From: Lasiodiplodia sp. COLG20
Lineage: Eukaryota; Ascomycota; Dothideomycetes; Botryosphaeriales; Botryosphaeriaceae
Reading direction: 5' to 3'
NCBI GenBank assembly: GCA_009801085.1
Contig: VNWV01000056.1
Coordinates: 1 to 56,539, forward strand
DNA length: 56,539 bases
Positions 35,302 to 47,009 of this stretch are shown here, piece by piece. Every line of letters begins with the position of its first letter. Position 1 is the first letter of the stretch. The notes under the pieces are model-generated. The model was not told where the DNA came from and searched no databases. It worked only from the letters and a program-made list of their open reading frames with translations. The translations under genes and the position numbers were made by a program.

Positions 35302-37124
35302 CTACAGCAGCCACAACACCGCCGTCTGCAATCCGGCCACGCCCAAACACAGCGTCAAAAGCTTACTCCAAGTCGGCCCAGCCATTCCTGCAGCATCCGA
35401 CGCCGAATCCGTCGCCTCCGGAGCTACACCCGACGTCAGTCCATTATACTGCACAAACGCCTTCTGCGGCAACTCAAGGGCGCGCTTGCCTTGCTGCTGC
35501 TGTCCCGCCGCCGTCGCCGACCCCGTCGTCGTCGTACTATCCGTCCCATTCTCGCCGTCCCCGGTCATCGACGGCGTCAGCCGCAGCAGCGCCGCGGCAC
35601 CACCTCTATCCAGCGTCCACGTCCACGAATCGCCGTAGCCAAGGTCGACCGTCGTGTTGGCCCACACGTCCTCGACGACGTAGTAGCCCGACGACGCCAG
35701 CCCGAGCTCCTTGGGCGAGATGGCGAAAACCTGATCCGCATCGTCCGGCTTGGATCCGAAAAGATCGTTATTCCCATTCGCACCGTAATTCGCCAGCACC
35801 GCGACGACGACGCCCGTCGTCTCGTCCGGGCCGGCCAGCCACACTTGCCGCTGCCGCCCCTTGGCGCCGTCGCTGTTGCCCTCGGTCGGCACCATGGGGC
35901 GCCCCGCCGTGAAGCGCGCGACGTCGTTGGCGAGCGGGTTGGAGAGCAGCGCTTTGCCGAAGGCGTCGAGCGCGGTGAGGTCGGAGCCGAGGAGGAGCGG
36001 CGCGCCGGCGCCGATCCAGTGCGTGAAGACGGCTTGCCGTTGGAGGTCGGTGAGGCCGGTGGTGTTGGCGGCGTTGCCGATGAGCAGCGCGTCCAGGTCC
36101 GGGTAGATGGTTAGTTCGGCGGCGCTGTCGAGTTGGAGCAGGATGTATTGCCGGTACTGCTCGATGGCGTGTTGGACGTTGCTCCATTGCGTGAGGGTGG
36201 TCTTGTTGCTGTTGTTGATGTCGCGGTCGGTGCGCATGGCGTCGGCGCTGTTGTTTTTGGGGTCAGTGATGATGCTGGTGTGGTGGTGGAGAGGGAATGA
36301 CTAGGGCGTCGACAACTCACTTTGACTTCCAGATGTCGTAGTAGGTCGTGTTCCGGTCCAGGTTCCAGCTGATGTGCAGCCGCATTTTCCGGCCCGAATT
36401 CTCAATCGCTTTGTGGTAGCACTCTACGCTGCCGCTGTTGTCGGTGGAGAGGTCTGCGTCCGCATCGGGTGAGCCGGGGGTGACGTAGTCCAGCTTGATC
36501 AGGTCGACGCCCCTGTCGGGGGTTAGCACTGTTCTGCTTTTGGATCAAGAGGAAGAACAGGGAGATTCACCACTCAGCAAACTGTTTTACGTTGGAGTCG
36601 CACCACTCCTGAGCACCCGTCTTGTTGTAGTTTATGTTGCAGCGAGACATGGCCCGGCACGGGTTCTCTTCGTCGGTTTGGATTGACGAGAGAGAAATGT
36701 CGGTGCCTTCAATCTTCTTGTCGGCATCGGAGGCGAAGAAACCCGGGAGGATGTATACGCCCAACTTCGCGCCCTTGTCGTGCAGATGGTCGGCCAGTTC
36801 GGGCAGGTCGAACAGAGACGGATCGTAGGTTATACGCCCGAACTCGTCCCCGGAGGTGGGAAGGGACCAGCCCGAGTCAAGTGAGCAATACTCGTACCCG
36901 TAGGCGCTTAGCTCTTCCCGCATTGCATCGCACTGTTTGATCACATTTTCTTGGTTGAGAGTGAATTTGTGGCCGGAGGAGAGCGATTGGAGCGCAAACG
37001 AGTTCCATCCTCGTGCCGGTGCGTGGAAGCCATTAGGCGTGGTGCCATAGTGGAGAGTGTCGGCGTAGACGGAGACGGAATTTATTAAAAGTAAGAGGAC
37101 GCATGGAAACATTGAGGAAAACAT
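35302..37124 (-). CDS. GH27-like alpha-galactosidase with GPI-type tail
   Basis: Model: exons 37124-36571, 36512-36321 and 36247-35302, giving 563 aa. Introns are 58 and 73 nt. A hydrophobic signal peptide (FPCVLLLLINSVSVYA) opens the protein. The TIM barrel has PARGWNSFALQSL, EYCSLDSGWSLP, GAKLGVYILPGFF, the likely nucleophile in LIKLDYV (Asp193) and the likely acid/base in RTDRDI (Asp258), matching the GH27 RTxxDI pattern. NINYNKT and NLDRNTT are potential N-glycosylation sites. The C-terminus (about 490-563) is Ser/Thr/Gly-rich and ends in a hydrophobic stretch, WSKLLTLCLGVAGLQTAVLW, as in GPI-anchored wall enzymes. Substrate assignment within GH27/melibiase-like proteins is uncertain. The initiator may be the second Met (MFPC). 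Confidence 0.86.
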
Positions 37125-39238
37125 GATGAGGCTCAGGAACGCAAACTGTTCTGACGAGCAGATGAGACCTTGCAGCAAAAATGCAGGAGTTCCGTCAACT
37201 CCTTTTATTTGTACTCAGGACTGAAACGAGAGGCTGGTTTGCATGCAGAGGCTGGGGCTCTGCCGTTGAGCACCACTGCCAACTGTCGTGGGATTCCGGA
37301 TTGGCCGCCCGCCAAGTGCCCTTCTCGCAGCTGGGCGGACGGAAGGGCGGCTGTTCCAATGGCGGATTGCGGTTGGGCGGCCACGGCACGGGAAGTTTGC
37401 AGGGCAGCCTCTCGCTGGCACTGCTGGAAACGGCGTGGCATGCATGTAAGCCGCATGCTCTGGGGAAAGCATTGGTGAATGTACCATGCCTGGCGTGACG
37501 CGACATCATGTCCCCAGCCATCTTTACCAGCCTTGGTAATAGAGGATGCCCCGGGAGTTCGGTTTGTCTTTTGATTTGCTGCGAGCCGAGACGGCTCGAC
37601 ATGACCCCTGTCCGGTCTAGAAGCTGAACACTTGAAGAAAGCGGCCCCCAAAACCATCCCAACTCTACCGTGCTCGCGGAGAACGCAGGTAGAAAGATGA
37701 TAACGAATAGATGGGCCTCGCCGAATCGGTTCCTGAGAGATGCTTTCACCTCAAACGTGGCTGGCGCGTCCTTCCCGTATTCCAAGGCTGAGCGTGTATG
37801 CAAGTGAGATCTTGGCAGCTTACCTCGCTCGAGAAACAACCCATGTATGTGGATCAGGGCGGGGTCCTAAACGCCGAAGTCCGATTAACTCAACAGACGA
37901 TTAAACTTTCTGCTAAAGAACAGGGGAAGAAAATGGTGTGAATGTGCATCAAGCAAGAATATGTAGAGCGTGGATGGAAATCCTTCAACTACGGATTATA
38001 TTGCATAGTTTATTGCTTTGTTCCGCCTTGCAATCGTTAGCTGGGCTTTGTAAAAGTACATGCTCCGGAATATACCCCGGTGATGATCTGTCAGGTCTGT
38101 CGTCATTGCATACGAATCACAACGCCACGCCGCGGCTGGGCATATCCCGGCACTCCATGTCATCGAACCTTTGAGACGCAAGATTTAGATTTGACGACAT
38201 TCCAATGTTCAAGAAGGACAGCAACGATCGTTCATGATTGTGTACTTCACATTTCCGCAGAGCGCCCCTCTCCATTGCTCGTCAGAATACGCAGTTAAGA
38301 AGAGGGGAAATGAGGGGCCGGTCTCCACTCCTGGGGACCCGAAAAACAAAATGCCTGCGAACAGCACCGTTGTCTATAATAGCGCGAGCACAGCGCGGTT
38401 CATCAACTGGGATTCTGAGACCTACATCGGAGCAGCATGGACTTGGATTGGTCACAGTAAGGGTTTTACTTTGAAAAGAAATTGAATGAGGAGATTCTCG
38501 ACCTCAAATATTGGCAAAACGGGAAGCGGGAACTGCGAGCTGGGCGACTCTCGGCAAGCTGGTGGGTCGATCGCGGTGGCAAAATCCAGGCCCCACAGAA
38601 ACTTCAGCACTGCAGAATGCTATCAGCTAACGTATCGAACGGGATACCGGTCCAGACGGGGTAGTGGGACAGCCAATCAAAAAGCGACAATCAGTCGCTT
38701 GAGATGCCATCGATGAACGATTCGAAGAAAATCCACCAGTATGATCATAGCATACCGTTGGCTGTCCTATTTCCTCGTCTGTCTCAGTACCTTGTTCGAC
38801 ACGTTAGCTTGATTGGCACCTGTAGCTGTAGGAATCTTCATAATATCGGCTCTTATCTGGTCGTTCAGGTTTTTTGAAGAGACAAAAGAAGAGGCGAACG
38901 GTAGATAAGACGGATGGAGGAAGATTGCGAAGGCTCTGAGACCACGATTGATACTTTGAGTTCATCGCGAAGGTCTAGCTAAGGAGTGTGATGTTTGCTA
39001 TCTGTATCTGAGTGTTGGATCAGAGTACTGAATATCCTGATCCATTGTGGGTTCTCACGTGATGTGCCTCGTATGGCTGCGGGCTAGCCCGGCTTGGTTT
39101 TCTCGCAAACACCATGTTGTTGCCTCGCCTCGGATCCTTCAGCGCCAAAGCAACCGTGTCCTGAAAGAAAATGAGTCAACGATCTTTCTTTATATCTCGT
39201 TACTTTTCAACTTTTGAAGTGACCATCAAAAAACCAAG
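37125..39238. other. Intergenic 2.1 kb, no supported gene
   Basis: This holds the divergent upstream regions of the GH27-like gene and the repeat-tailed secreted protein. An open frame at 37195-37839 (minus) is compositional. A short frame at 38342-38485 (MPANSTVVYNSAS...) followed by broken frames to 38716 could be a remnant gene, but I do not recognise it. Confidence 0.45.
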
Positions 39239-40713
39239 ATGAAGAGACGTCGAAACCTCAATTGTTCAAAAACTCCACTGGGGCTGGTTTTTCTAGTTCT
39301 GCTGAGCCTTTGCTGCATACCTGCGTTGTCTGCTACGTCAATAGTGACATGTCCAGGCCCTTGCTCGTTGGAATACCGGGGAACTGTGCCTTACTCCAAT
39401 ATACCCGGAGTAGGTTTTCATCTGACGGCTGAATATGGGTAAGTGTTCCAGTTCTACGAAAAGAGCTTCACACACGATAACGCTAACCACCTCTTAGCAC
39501 CGCCTCCATCTACCACCCCAACGGCACAACCACCCACGTCGCCAAGATAGCCGGCGGCCCCGCCTACAAGGCCTTTATGCAGCGCGCCTACCACGCCGCT
39601 TACATGCCGCATTCCCCTCCCTTACACGACCACCCATCCACCAACACCAACCAACCATCTCGCCTCTGCACCCTCACTCAATCCCTCCGACCCCTCCGCC
39701 TCCTCACCCCCTCCTACCTCTGCCCCCCTGATCCGTCACACCAATCCCCCACCGACGACGCCGCCGCCCTGCGACCCGTCCTCACCGGCCTCAAACGCGC
39801 CACGGAGCACGCCCTCGGCGGCCAACGCATCTGCCACGTCCGCCTCAGCGGCCCGCGCAGCTTCCACAACGCCGCCGCCTCGGAGCACTATGTCCGCACC
39901 ATGGTCGACGCTCTTAGCGCCACGGGCCTGCGCTCGGCGCGCTTCTGGGAGTGGAGCTGCGTGGGGGTGGGGGAAGTTGATGTATTGAGGGACGTCGCGT
40001 CGAGCGCCGCGGCGGCGGCGGCGGGCGCGCTGCTGCTGGACGTCGAGGATGAGTGGCCGTGGGTGTCGTTCGTTGTGGTTGTCGAGGTGACGAGGCGAGG
40101 GGGCGAGAACGGCGGTCCGGGCTTGGTGACGGCGGCCGTCATGGACGATCTGTTTGGTACGAACGAAATAGGGATGGGGGATGTCGGAGAAGGAGCTGAT
40201 GTGGGGGAAGTGGTGGAGAGGGTGGTGAGGGATGTGGTGGAGAGGACGGTCGCGTATGAAGGTGCAGAGAAATTCTACAGGAATTTGGTGTCGGTGCTTG
40301 TACATGGTGATGGGATGGGAGTGAGCGGGGTGAGGGAGGCGTTGGACAGGGTGCTCGGGGAGGAGAAGGTCGGTGAGGCGTTTGGAGCGGAGTGGGAGGA
40401 TGATGCGATTTTTTGGGGCGCGGATGGGATGGCGAGATTTGCGTATGAGGCGCTTGAATCGGAGCTGTCGCAGAAGGCGGCGCTTGGGTGTCGTTTCATG
40501 TCAGGGCTGTATGAGGATGGGTGGAGAGAGTTGCGGAAAGACGCTGCTCAACTTGAGTGGAGGGAGTTGTGGGAGGATGCTGGTCAAACTGGGTGGATGG
40601 CGTTGTGGAAGCACGCTGTTCAACTTGGGTGCAGGGATTTGTGGGAGTATACCGTTCAACTAAGGTGGAAGGAGCTGTGGGAGTATGCTGTTCAACTGAG
40701 ATGGAGGGAGTAA
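39239..40713 (+). CDS. Secreted protein with C-terminal 12-aa tandem repeats
   Basis: Model: exons 39239-39438 and 39498-40713 with a 59-nt intron, giving 471 aa. The N-terminus is a signal peptide (basic MKRRRNLNCSK, then hydrophobic LGLVFLVLLSLCCIPALS), followed by a Cys-containing segment TCPGPCSLEYRG. The middle (about 130-350) is alanine- and valine-rich, with a faint resemblance to an actin/Hsp70-type fold (VLTGLKRATEHALGG), too weak to name. The last about 63 residues are five copies of a Trp-rich 12-residue unit of the form W-[RKM]-x-L-W-[EK]-x-A-x-Q-L-x. Codon use is strongly GC-biased in the middle. Extracellular or wall location is inferred. I do not recognise the family. Confidence 0.75.
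40531..40713 (+). repeat. 36-nt in-frame tandem repeat, five copies
   Basis: Units of 36 nt with the core 'GAGTTGTGGGAGxATGCTGxTCAACTx' repeat without gaps to the stop codon. At protein level: WRELRKDAAQLE, WRELWEDAGQTG, WMALWKHAVQLG, CRDLWEYTVQLR, WKELWEYAVQLR, then WRE and the stop. The last two copies are most alike, suggesting recent expansion at the 3' end. Confidence 0.88.
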
Positions 40714-40818
40714 GGGGCTGAGATGCCGTTATTGAATGAAAAAACCATCCGTTACCTGCGATAGTGATTTTGATTTTTGAGGTACACTTTATAATTGCAA
40801 AACTTCACCCTCACTTCC

Positions 40819-40937
40819 ACGTACGACCATAGGTCGCAGAATATAGGGCTTCCCGTCCGCTCAGCCGTACTCAAGCTGCGAACCGGCCGATTAGTACTCA
40901 AGTGGGTGACCATTGGGGAATCCCGGCTGTTGTACGT
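40819..40937 (+). rRNA. 5S rRNA
   Basis: A 119-nt gene starting ACGTACGACCATAGG and ending GGCTGTTGTACGT. The ends pair (ACGTACGAC with GTTGTACGT). Conserved internal blocks include GGGCTTCCCGTCCGCTCAGC, AAGC and GGGTGACCA with the terminal AATCCCGGCTG, as in Neurospora-type 5S. A T-run directly downstream (TTTTGTATTTTCTTTTTT) is the Pol III terminator. It is isolated, as is usual for dispersed 5S genes of filamentous ascomycetes. Confidence 0.94.
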
Positions 40938-42167
40938 TTTGTATTTTCTTTTTTGCACACTGAAAACCATTGGCTTCGTTTTGCCAAGTCAACAACCAAT
41001 TCCTTTCAGCTGCTATGAAGATAGCAATGACAGCCGCTTTCTGCATGTACTTATGACGTGAGAAGCGAGATATGTATTTTTGTTGTACCTATCGCTGTTG
41101 GGCTCGGCTTGGTGGGAGCACTACTTAAGCGAGCAATGTCCCGCGCAAAGATTTCGCCGTCTTTTTCCACTGGCTCAATTTTCACTCTTGAACTCCTTGA
41201 AATCAAGATGCATGTTACGAATAAAAAGTAACTGCTCAAGAAGGTAGTAACGTGCCTATCATTGTAGAATGTACTTGAGAAATTTCAAGTTCTCGAACTT
41301 CGTGGCAATAGCCAGCTAAGATACGGGAGACTTTGTCAACGCCCTCGCGGACTGCTATAGCAGCATGATCGCCTCAGAGAGGTTTGAGATCTTCCACTAT
41401 AGACTCGTGACGGTAGTACAAGGTCGGGAAGGCAACTTGTCGCTTGAGTGCCGGCAGTTTCTTTGGCAAAACTTTCAAGTAAAAGCATAATCTTCGTAAA
41501 TATACGGCATGATTTTTTCTATAGTTGATTTCTAATGGCAAAGAATCTCGTGCTAGAGATGCGGAAGAAGTTGGGCACTGCTGAGCTGACAGCTGGTTTG
41601 TTTTATCAGGTCCGCAGGGATGTTTTCGAAGGAAAAGATCATAAAGTTGCTCAGATTAGTATACATACTGGCGAGTAAATTGGCTATTACCGCCCATACG
41701 ATACGAGAAGAGCCAATGTAGCTCTCTTACTGTGTTCCACTTGAACTCGGAAAAGTTCGTGGCTGTATAGGATAATTGAAAGGTTTCTCCAGCTAACGAA
41801 CAAGATTCAATGATTGTTCTGGCCTTGTTGGTAAGTGTCAAAGCAAATGGCAACATAGACAGTTGCATCTGTTACATTTTCGTGTGTCGCGTTCATCATA
41901 GTAGTGAAATTGGCTGAACTTATGGAGTGACCCGGCACCACCGAAGTAAATCGCATATATCTCAACATCCAAATTATAAATCACTCTGAAACTTTGACAC
42001 ACTCAAGATTCATGGTTTTAGAGCATTCCGACAGAAAGAAAAGCCTATATATGTAGTTTCAAGAGAGATGTTCGAAAAGGGGAATCTTGCCACTTCCTTG
42101 TTTTCGGACGTTTTCTTGGGGTTATACTACATATACCACACTACTCTAGACCTCTACAACAAAGACA
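40938..42167. other. Intergenic AT-rich region
   Basis: No intact gene. A stretch at about 41321-41490 reads as an open frame (DFVNALADCYSSMIASERFE...) preceded in frame by a stop, and another at 41536-41678 begins MAKNLVLEMRKKLG. Both could be fragments of a decayed gene, but neither is recognised. Confidence 0.45.
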
Positions 42168-42303
42168 GCGTTGGTGGTTTAGTGGTAAAATTGATCGTTG
42201 CCAAGAAGTTGCAGTCCTCACAGGAGTATCTCATACCACGAGTGCTCCCGGGAGCTCAACACTCAGTTTCGATCAGCCCCGGGTTCGATTCCCGGCCGAC
42301 GCA
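42168..42303 (+). tRNA. tRNA-Gly (GCC) with 65-nt intron
   Basis: The acceptor stem is GCGTTGG (42168-42174) with CCGACGC (42296-42302), and the discriminator is A42303. The D arm is GTTTAGTGGTAAAAT, the anticodon stem GATCG (42193-42197) with CGATC (42270-42274), the anticodon GCC at 42200-42202, and the T arm CCGGG-TTCGATT-CCCGG. The intron is 42204-42268 (65 nt), one base after the anticodon, long for a tRNA intron and nearly as long as the mature tRNA (71 nt). A T4 tract follows directly. Confidence 0.93.
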
Positions 42304-43062
42304 TTCTTTTGCTCTTCGAGCATCTGTTTTGCCATATAGAACTCCTGGCATTGCCCGGGGAGCAGGCAAAACATTGGGGGTGGAGACTGATGTTTTGGTG
42401 AATACTGCAGGGTGGGTGTTGATCTTGCCGCCTTGGAATGAGTAGCATTGTGAATTTGAAAGGAAAAGGCTTTCCAGACTACCGCGAAAGCATTCTTCTT
42501 CATGCAGACAGCTAGTAAATGCCTGAACGAATGTGTTGGTAAATTTTCATATAAGAGTCCGGACGCGGGCTTCAGCTACTTACTATAATTTCTTGCGTGA
42601 CAATACAAAAGGCCTCAGTTTTCTCCGGGGCCAACTATAGCGCTAAGTGTAGTATGGCAAGTTATTACTCTCTGTACTGGCTTAGGGTGTTCCCAAGCAG
42701 TTGGCCAGTAGGACCACTTTTCATGGCAACGTCAACGGTGTTGTTCGTTGTTCTGAGCAATGCATACTGAGCCTGGTTTTCTCTCAATGTTCATCACTAC
42801 CTAGGGTAGCTCCTCCGAAGTTTCGCCCGCAACCAATTTACTCAATTTCCAGCCAATGCAGCGTAAATTAACAGAAATTCTTTCTATTCGATTCTACTTA
42901 AGGACTTCTGCCAACAACCTCGCTCTTAAAAATTCACGCTCTACAAAAGCACTCAAAACTTATAGTTGATCACTCTTGACATTTGAACAGAGCTTTATTC
43001 AAGATCATTATACTACTAATACACGAAAAGACAAAGGAAGACGTGGAATCAACCGTTCCGTT
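42304..43062. other. Intergenic, no gene seen
   Basis: AT-rich, with the 5' region of the broken wall-protein gene at the right end. No RNA gene or intact frame is seen. Confidence 0.45.
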
Positions 43063-44449
43063 TATGACGATGCTGGGGTGTATAAGATTCTCCCGTAGCG
43101 CTGACAGCTACTGCTGCCCTAATAGAGTTAAGCTCAGCATCAGCCGCTCTTGCATCCAATTCGAATTGACGAAATCCCTCTCTTACCGCAACGGCGGAAT
43201 CAGCAGCTTTAACAACTGCCCGCGGTGGCCTCGGCTCTACACAGGTGGGTCAGGCACGGCCTTTTGTCAGTTTCGTACCCGGTCCGGCACTTACGAACCC
43301 TACTCAACCAAAAGCTGGCAATACAAACCGACCAACACCGTAGGCCTTGGCCAGGAAGCTGGAGTACCTACCAACAACGGCGGCACATCTCCTCAAGGAA
43401 TTCCCAACACAAATCCTGCAGACCCCCAAGATCAATCACCTGGCCAGGATAATACAGCAACTCCAATCGATTTTACAACATTTGGAGGCACTACTATCCC
43501 AGCTACTCCGATCCCAATTGTGAATCCTACCGTCGACCCAGAAAACCCCCCAGGAAGTTGCTGATGACAATGCAACCAACAACAGCCAGACACCAGCCCC
43601 CACAATAGTATTAGCCTACACCATCGAAGGCCGCATAGTGTCCGTCACCGGTCCTCCCGCCATGATACCCGATGCCATCCACACGTCCGGCCCAAACAGC
43701 ATTGTAGTTGAAGGCCCGTCTGGCAGCGGCATACAGCCCACCACCGTATCAGTGCCGCTCTCCGCAGCAGCGGCGGGGGAGACGGGAGGAGTCTCATCAT
43801 CGTCACCGGGTAACAGCAGCCGCGGTGGAATTTTGGTTCTATTATCGAGGGCTTGCACAGCCTCGGCGTTGAGTGCCGGAGGACGCGGGATGCTGTACCT
43901 GCTGCCACGGAGTCACCATTTACCACAGCAAGCCCGCCAGCATATGATGAGGGGAATGGCGAAGAGAATACTCTAGCCCTCACACTTGGAGGAGGGCGGG
44001 ACCCGGTAACCGTCACGTTTGATCCCACTTCACAAGGCAGCGGCATGCGTGTCGATGACACGGCTACCCTCGAACTTGGAGGCACGGCGCTGGCAACGGC
44101 CACGGCGGAGGGTGAAATTGTTCTCAGCATAGATACTGGCGGAGCTGTCATCGCCTACACGATGAGTAGTGCTGGGGCTGAGATATCCGACAAGCCTGCT
44201 GCTGCTCCGGGACATCCTAACGTGTGAGTAGTGGAGAAGAATGTGAGTGCGACAGAAGACGATGCATCTTCTCTGACGGTTTGGCTAGCGCAACAGCAAC
44301 TGGATCAAAGAACGCTGGTGGATCCACAGGATCGGGCGGGAGTGGGGCAGTCTCCACTAAGAGCTTCGAGAAGGAATGGAGATAGTGGGGTATGGTATGC
44401 AATGTCTTGCATCGCCGCTTGGATGTCGAGTTTCCTGATGCTTCCTTGA
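43063..44449 (+). pseudogene. Frame-broken GPI-type cell-wall protein gene
   Basis: Coding-like sequence runs through the whole interval but jumps frames. The first part (to 43564) is Thr/Pro/Asn-rich, e.g. TPIDFTTFGGTTIPATPIPI. The second (about 43560-43835) has TNNSQTPAPTIVLAYTIEG and AIHTSGPNSIVVEGPSGSG. The third (about 43836-44227) has ENTLALTLGGGRDPVTVTFD and GEIVLSIDTGGAVIAYTMSS. A Gly/Ser linker (NAGGSTGSGGSG) and a hydrophobic end (VWYAMSCIAAWMSSFLMLP) follow, as in GPI-anchored wall proteins. Frame changes fall near 43548 (a run of six C), near 43835 and near 44380. A plausible intron (GTGAGT...GGCTAG, from about 44225) lies between parts. At least three frame changes argue for a decayed gene; sequencing error in homopolymers is the alternative. 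The start is uncertain. Confidence 0.6.
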
Positions 44450-44713
44450 GAAGTGTGGAATGCTGCGGAAGCTTTAAGCTTTATTGTTTTGTCCTATTGT
44501 ATGTACACGGTTAAATTACGGCCTTCAGGAATATTGATAATGAGTTGATGAACTCAGCAGATGGTTTGTACGTTACTATTCTTTAGCAAATCAATTATTG
44601 AGTAGGCAGTGCGTGTGGTTGCCCGACGCGCCAAAGTGATGTTATCGCGAAGTTGCCCACCATTATCTATTAATCTTTTTTCCGTGCTACTAACGCCTAG
44701 CTTTTCAAATAAC
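44450..44713. other. Intergenic, convergent
   Basis: 264 bp of AT-rich sequence before the 3' end of the monooxygenase gene on the minus strand. Confidence 0.4.
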
Positions 44714-47009
44714 CTACACAATATCAGACAGGAAACCCTCGAAATAATCGTCCATCCACTCCACGGCTTCTTTTCCACTGCTCCTACTACCATCCTGCCA
44801 AATTCTCAACGTACCAACGTATCCGTCCGGACGTATGATAACCAGAGCCGTCTCATCTCCTTGAATACCGCCAAGCCACTTCTCGATACAGCCTTTGCCC
44901 CGTGTATCTTCCCACGGGATGTCATCTAAGTAGATTGTCCAAGGGGATTCGCGCAGCACCTGTGGTAGATCTGCCAACTCGAACTCAGCCCTTGGTGTGG
45001 GAGTAATGAGAGCCCAGGTGAAAAGACATGACGTAGTGGTGTAGCGGCCCGGGCAGATGAACTCGTCATGCGGAGCAGCTATGGGCGGCTGTATCGTGTA
45101 GCTGGCATCAGTAGCGGCGCTCATGCGGCCGGTGAAGGACTGCTGCGAGTTAGCCTGCCTACAGACGACGTCGATAAAGGGCCGACTGGTTCGTGCGCTG
45201 TTGCAAAAGAAGTAGATGCGGAACTGGCCAAGCATCGGGATATCCAGTTGGACATCCACCGGGTTGGCGTCGGCGTAACGCGTAGCTTTTGCTGGGGTGG
45301 GTAGGCATCCGGGCTTCAGGTCACCAGACCCCATCGAGTCAGACAGACGGTTGAGCGCGTTCGGTTCGTATTCCGCACCCATTCCTGAAATGAAGCGGGT
45401 ATAGGAGGCGAAATTCTTAGCCAAGGCATCCCAATCACCTGCGGCGAAGGTTTTCGCGTGCTCGTAGTCGAAACTAATCAGATTTTCGGCGACCCTACGC
45501 CGCTCGATTTCGTAGGTTTCGAGGAGTTCGGGTTTTGCCAGCTTTCGTACGGCAAAGTTAAGCTTCCATGCAAGGTTCCATGCATCGTGCATCGATGTGT
45601 TCCTAAAAGGAGGTCAGCCCTAAAAATGTTCGGAAAATATAGGGTGCCTATTACTCACATCCCCTGCGCGGCCTTGGGCGAGTGCGTGTGGGCGGCCTGT
45701 GCGGCTAGTGAGCGCGATTTTTCCAAACATGCGGGGGCACTTACGTCTCCACAGATAAACACCCGCCTCCTATGATCTGCAAATTTGGTGGAGACCCTCT
45801 GACCGACTACGTACCTCCCAAACCATTCTGCGCACGGTCAGTCTGGTGAGCTATATGTGACGATTGTAAGAGCGGTGATTTTACCGACGGTCTTCCACTT
45901 GAGACGAAACGGATACATGATTTCTTTAGCTCTTTGCATGACAAGCTGTTGGGAGAGCTCGTCTCTGGATGTGCCCCCTCTCAACTCCGGCTTCAGCTCA
46001 ACGTACACCCGAGTCATGTTTCTCTCGCGCGGCATGAGCATGATTGATCCGATTTCTTCGGAGTAGACCAAGCCTTTGGACCAGATATCTGGAAAGTCTG
46101 TTTCGATTTGGCCGTCCAGTATGCCCCAGACAGAATCGGATGAAGCTCCTTTGAATTGAGCTCCAATGGTTTTTCGTATCGCCGAACGCGATCCATCGCA
46201 TCCGACAAGGTACTTGGTATTCGTGGTGCAACGGTACTGATTTTCTGCCAAATGCGTGACTTCGATTGGACAGGTTTTCCCGGTATATGTAAAATCCATG
46301 AGTGTGGTATCCCGTCGTACTTCAATATTGCGTTCTTTCAAGTCTTGGACAAAGACATCTTCGATGACACCCTGATGGATAAGAAGAAGATAGGGATCCA
46401 AGAGGTCGACGGTCTCCGATGGGTAATGTATCGCACGTTGGTTTCTGTGCATCTTCTCTTTGGCGGAGGATTTCTTCACTGACAATCAGCGTTTCCTTTA
46501 CTTTCCATGCAGACGAGGAGTCCGGTAGTTTCGGTTGTAAAAGAAGATCGGTGACGTATTCTGTACAGGGAAAGGTTGAAAATACCCAGAAGCATATATC
46601 AAAGACCTTCACGCCCTTGCGCAGGAGACTATCACCCAATCGCATCTGACGTAAAGTTTCGAGCGTCTTGGGTTGAATACCGTCTGCTCTACCAACCAAG
46701 GTTTGATTCTTCCTGTTGTCGACTATGTCGACCTTTATCCCGAAGCGAGCAAGGTTGTCCCTATGCGGATGTTAATTGTGGATGTCTTGATATTGGAACG
46801 GTGAATACTGACGCGAGCATAAGGCCTGCTGGCCCAGCTCCGGCGATTACAACATCACAGGCATGTATGTTGAAGTTTGGCATATCTGGAAGTGAAACAT
46901 TACTGCCGCTGTTCAAATTAGTTTCTTCGCCCCTGATTTGCTTTGGCACAGTTGAATGGAACCTTGAATGTATGCTGCGTTTGACCAGACTAGAAATTTG
47001 TAGCGGCAT
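44714..47009 (-). CDS. FAD-dependent phenol 2-monooxygenase-like protein
   Basis: Model: exons 47009-46813, 46760-46586, 46473-45885, 45827-45745, 45696-45659 (38 nt) and 45602-44714, giving 656 aa, the usual length. Introns are 52, 112, 57, 48 and 56 nt. It is a class A flavoprotein hydroxylase: FAD dinucleotide motif [15 protein letters not shown] (54-68), the DG motif [13 protein letters not shown], and the GD motif [16 protein letters not shown] (347-362), which exists only after introns 4 and 5 are removed. The C-terminal thioredoxin-like domain of the phenol hydroxylase group follows ([26 protein letters not shown]). The 112-nt intron 2 restores CFWKSSAKEK...RAIHYP. The family hydroxylates aromatic rings using NAD(P)H; substrate is unknown. 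The extended N-terminus (residues 1-43) might be 5' UTR if Met 43 ([10 protein letters not shown]) is used. Confidence 0.9.

Noticed and set aside
37195..37839. Open frame of 214 codons upstream of the GH27-like gene
   Set aside because: Overlapped by two other frames on the same strand, with no recognisable domain or signal peptide.
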